The notes under the pieces were generated by a model. That model saw only the letters and a list, made by a program, of their open reading frames with translations, did no database searches and was not told the origin of the DNA. Both the position numbers and the translations under genes were made by a program. From the NCBI GenBank assembly GCA_031629035.1, contig JAVLUG010000027.1:124001-188000 (forward strand): DNA of 64,000 bases, written 5' to 3'. This document shows, piece after piece, positions 61,487 through 64,000 of this stretch (position 1 is its first letter; each line of letters opens with the position of its first letter). The DNA is from MVYY01 sp012517575 (lineage in GTDB: Bacteria; Bacteroidota; Bacteroidia; Bacteroidales; Paludibacteraceae).

Positions 61487-63754
61487 ATGAAACAATTTTT
61501 TTTAGTTCTAAATTTTTCATTTTTAGTTCTCAATTTTTCGTTTTCGCAATCACCTGTCGATTACGTCAGTACGCTGGTTGGAACTCAGTCTAAAAATTAT
61601 TTATCCACCGGAAATACTTATCCTGCAGTTGCGCTTCCATGGGGAATGAATTTCTGGACACCGCAAACCGGTATAATGGGCGATGGCTGGACCTATACCT
61701 ACGATGCTGATAAAATTCGCGGTTTCAAGCAAACTCACCAGCCCAGTCCCTGGATAAACGATTATGGACAATTTTCTATTATGCCGATTACGGGTAAACC
61801 CGTTTTCGACGAAAATGAACGAGCTTCCTGGTTTTCACATAAGGCTGAGATAGCCAAACCCTTTTACTACAAAGTATATCTTGCCGATTTTGATGTTACT
61901 ACCGAAATAACCCCGACAGAACGCGCTGCCATGTTTCGTTTTACTTTTCCTGAAAGAGATTGTTCATATGTAGTAGTGGATGCCTTTAACAACGGCTCAT
62001 TTATAAAAATCATTCCGGAGGAGAATAAAATCATTGGTTACACGACAAAAAATTCAGGCGGAGTGCCCGAAAATTTCAAAAATTACTTTGTTATTGTTTT
62101 CGATAAAAAATTTAGTTATAAAACATTAATTATCAACGGAAAATTTAGTGAAAATGAATTGGAAGGGAAAGCCGACCACGCAGGTTCGATAATTGGTTTC
62201 TCTACAAAACGCGGTGAATTGGTACATGCTCGGGTAGCATCTTCATTTATCAGTTTTGAACAAGCAGAAATCAATTTAAAAGAACTCGGAAATCATTCGT
62301 TTGAAGAAATAAAAACCATCGGTAAAAAACGTTGGAACGAAATTCTTGGTAGAGTGGAAGTTCAAAGCAACGATATAGATAAATTGCGTACCTTCTATTC
62401 TTGTCTGTATCGCTCTGTGCTTTTTCCACGCAGTTTTTTTGAATATGATAAAAGTGGCGGAGTAGTGCATTATAGTCCGTATAACGGCAAAACCGAATCG
62501 GGTTACCTATTTACTGACACAGGATTTTGGGATACTTTCCGCTGTCTTTTTCCTTTGCTCAATTTGCTTTATCCCGAAATGAATGCGATGATGCAGGAAG
62601 GTTTAATCAATGCTTACAAGGAAAGCGGCTTTTTCCCCGAATGGGCAAGTCCGGGACATCGTGGCTGCATGGTTGGAAATAATTCTGCCTCAGTTCTTGC
62701 GGATGCATTTTTACAAGGAATCAAGGTGAAGGATACCGACGCTTTATGGGAAGGAATTACCTATACTGCCAACCATGTTCATCCGCAAGTTTCTTCTACA
62801 GGCCGTTTAGGTTACGAATATTATAACCGCCTGGGTTATGTGCCTTGCAATGTCGGCATCAACGAAAGTGCAGCCCGCACGCTCGAATATGCTTACGATG
62901 ACTGGTGCATTTATCAATTGGGGAAAGCACTTGGCAAACCCGAAAGTGAAATAGAAATATATGCCCAAAGAAGCCGGAATTATCGCAATCTTTTCAGTTC
63001 GAAATACAATTTAATGCAAGGAAGAAAAGATGACGGATATTTTTCGGAACCATTCAGTCCATTTAAATGGGGCGGCGATTTTACTGAAGGGAATGCTTTA
63101 CATTACACTTGGAGCGTTTTTCACGACCCTCAAGGGTTAATCAATTTGATGGGTGGAACGAAGATGTTCAATCAAATGCTTGATACGGTCTTTGCTTTAC
63201 CACCTGTTTTCGATGATAGCTATTACGGCTCTACCATACACGAAATCCGTGAAATGCAAATTATGAATATGGGAAATTATGCACACGGAAATCAGCCGAT
63301 TCAGCACATGATTTATCTTTACAATTATGCAGGTATACCATGGAAAACGCAATATCATGTCAGGCAAGTGATGGATAAATTATATCTTCCTACGCCCGAC
63401 GGTTATTGTGGCGACGAAGATAATGGTCAAACTTCGGCGTGGTACGTATTTTCAGCGCTTGGCTTTTATCCTGTTTGTCCTGGTAGCGGACAATATGTTA
63501 TAGGTTCGCCGCTTTTCTCGAAGGTTGTTTTGCATTTATCAAATGGAAAAACAACTGAAATACTGTCAACTAACAATAATTCCGAAAATGTTTATGTGGA
63601 TAATTTGAAAATAAACGGCAAAAGCTACACCCACAATTATTTAAATATCGATTCGTTGAAAAAAGGAGTAAAACTACTTTTCAGAATGAGTAATATTCCG
63701 AATAAAAAGCGGGGAATAGAGAAAAGCGACTTGCCCTATTCAATGACCAAATAG
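61487..63754 (+). CDS. GH92-family alpha-mannosidase-like enzyme with Gln at the general-acid position
   Basis: A 755-residue exported enzyme: signal (about 1-20), N-terminal beta-sandwich (about 24-260) and (alpha/alpha)6 barrel (about 265-740). GH92 marks are YVSTLVGT, GNTYPAVALPWGMNFWTPQTG, EWASPGHRGCMVGNNSASV and LHYTWSVFHD. The usual general-acid motif HGNEPxHH reads HGNQPIQH here, so Gln603 replaces Glu. The two base residues are kept: Asp643 and Asp645 in GDEDNGQ. From memory, a Gln here occurs in a GH92 enzyme that cleaves mannose-alpha-1-phosphate linkages, where no protonation of the leaving group is needed. There is no T9SS domain, so a periplasmic location is likely. Confidence 0.93.
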   Translation: MKQFFLVLNFSFLVLNFSFSQSPVDYVSTLVGTQSKNYLSTGNTYPAVALPWGMNFWTPQTGIMGDGWTYTYDADKIRGFKQTHQPSPWINDYGQFSIMPITGKPVFDENERASWFSHKAEIAKPFYYKVYLADFDVTTEITPTERAAMFRFTFPERDCSYVVVDAFNNGSFIKIIPEENKIIGYTTKNSGGVPENFKNYFVIVFDKKFSYKTLIINGKFSENELEGKADHAGSIIGFSTKRGELVHARVASSFISFEQAEINLKELGNHSFEEIKTIGKKRWNEILGRVEVQSNDIDKLRTFYSCLYRSVLFPRSFFEYDKSGGVVHYSPYNGKTESGYLFTDTGFWDTFRCLFPLLNLLYPEMNAMMQEGLINAYKESGFFPEWASPGHRGCMVGNNSASVLADAFLQGIKVKDTDALWEGITYTANHVHPQVSSTGRLGYEYYNRLGYVPCNVGINESAARTLEYAYDDWCIYQLGKALGKPESEIEIYAQRSRNYRNLFSSKYNLMQGRKDDGYFSEPFSPFKWGGDFTEGNALHYTWSVFHDPQGLINLMGGTKMFNQMLDTVFALPPVFDDSYYGSTIHEIREMQIMNMGNYAHGNQPIQHMIYLYNYAGIPWKTQYHVRQVMDKLYLPTPDGYCGDEDNGQTSAWYVFSALGFYPVCPGSGQYVIGSPLFSKVVLHLSNGKTTEILSTNNNSENVYVDNLKINGKSYTHNYLNIDSLKKGVKLLFRMSNIPNKKRGIEKSDLPYSMTK

Positions 63755-63794
63755 AATTTAATCAGAAATAATCAAAATAAAAACACAATAAAAA

Positions 63795-64000
63795 ATGAAA
63801 CGTTTCCTTGTAATTTTAAATTTTGCATTTTGTATTTTAACGGTTTCTTTTGCGCAAATTTCATGGCCGGAAGGTCAGTTGTTGCCTTCTTTTCCTGCAT
63901 CGGCATCAACACAGGATTTGATTTATCTGAACAACAATAATTCTGATGCAGAATTGTACCTTTTTTCGTCCCTCAAAGGACTTGTTAACCGCAGACAACC
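63795..64000 (+). CDS. GxGYxYP-family protein (partial, N-terminus only)
   Basis: Translated by hand from the ATG at 63795; 68 complete codons reach the window edge. The signal peptide (MKRFLVILNFAFCILTVSFA) is followed by SWPEGQLLPSFP and LFSSLKGLVNRRQP, which match the opening of GxGYxYP putative glycoside hydrolases. The signature GxGYxYP itself lies beyond the window. It continues the PUL on the same strand, 40 bases after GH92. Confidence 0.7.
   Translation, partial: MKRFLVILNFAFCILTVSFAQISWPEGQLLPSFPASASTQDLIYLNNNNSDAELYLFSSLKGLVNRRQ

Noticed and set aside
1..64000. tRNA, rRNA, integrase, IS element or CRISPR
   Set aside because: I saw no transposase or integrase motif, no Cas protein and no evident tRNA or rRNA. 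A dedicated tRNA or ncRNA scan was not possible.

Overview
The window is AT-rich chromosomal DNA (about 40% G+C by eye) from a Bacteroidota, most likely a Bacteroidales-type organism with a type IX secretion system (T9SS). The grounds are SusC/SusD-type glycan uptake genes, loose Bacteroidetes lipoboxes, TTTG/TAnnTTTG promoter motifs, little Shine-Dalgarno signal, and a dozen proteins ending in T9SS sorting domains. I cannot name the genus from sequence alone.

Region 1 (1-6466) is housekeeping. It holds typA/bipA (minus strand, cut by the window edge), rplS with a clear promoter and terminator, a minus-strand three-gene overlapping operon (DUF6249-like membrane protein, ECF sigma factor, small membrane protein that may be the anti-sigma), and a Cu(I)-type P1B ATPase.

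Region 2 (6467-64000, running off the window) is one very large polysaccharide utilisation locus (PUL), with every gene on the plus strand. It opens with an AT-rich leader carrying tandem promoter-like motifs, a DUF4964/5127/4965/1793 lipoprotein, and a membrane-anchored one-component regulator (periplasmic LamG/Kelch-like sensor, one TM helix, cytoplasmic winged helix plus BTAD-like TPR). Next come a TIG/NHL lipoprotein, SusC, SusD and a DUF1735 lipoprotein, which form the binding and import complex.

The rest is an enzyme block: two GH2-like proteins (the first lacking both catalytic glutamates), GH43, a non-catalytic modular binding protein with Listeria-Bacteroides repeats, an SGNH esterase with LamG, GH115, a GH32-SGNH fusion, a second DUF4965 protein, GH51, GH31, a second GH43, a CotH-kinase-like protein, GH78, a DUF5005 protein, GH92 and the start of a GxGYxYP protein. 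Twelve of these carry a T9SS C-terminal domain, so they are probably surface-attached or secreted. The lipoproteins, GH31 and GH92 lack it and would act at the outer membrane or in the periplasm.

The enzyme set (alpha-glucuronidase, arabinofuranosidases, rhamnosidase, GH31, esterases) fits a branched acidic plant heteropolysaccharide such as an arabinogalactan-, xylan- or rhamnogalacturonan-type glycan. The exact substrate is inference. The most unusual points are the GH2 pseudoenzyme beside SusCD, a GH92 with Gln in place of the general-acid Glu, one beta-sandwich module shared by five unrelated proteins, the atypical regulator, and a repeated palindromic intergenic element.
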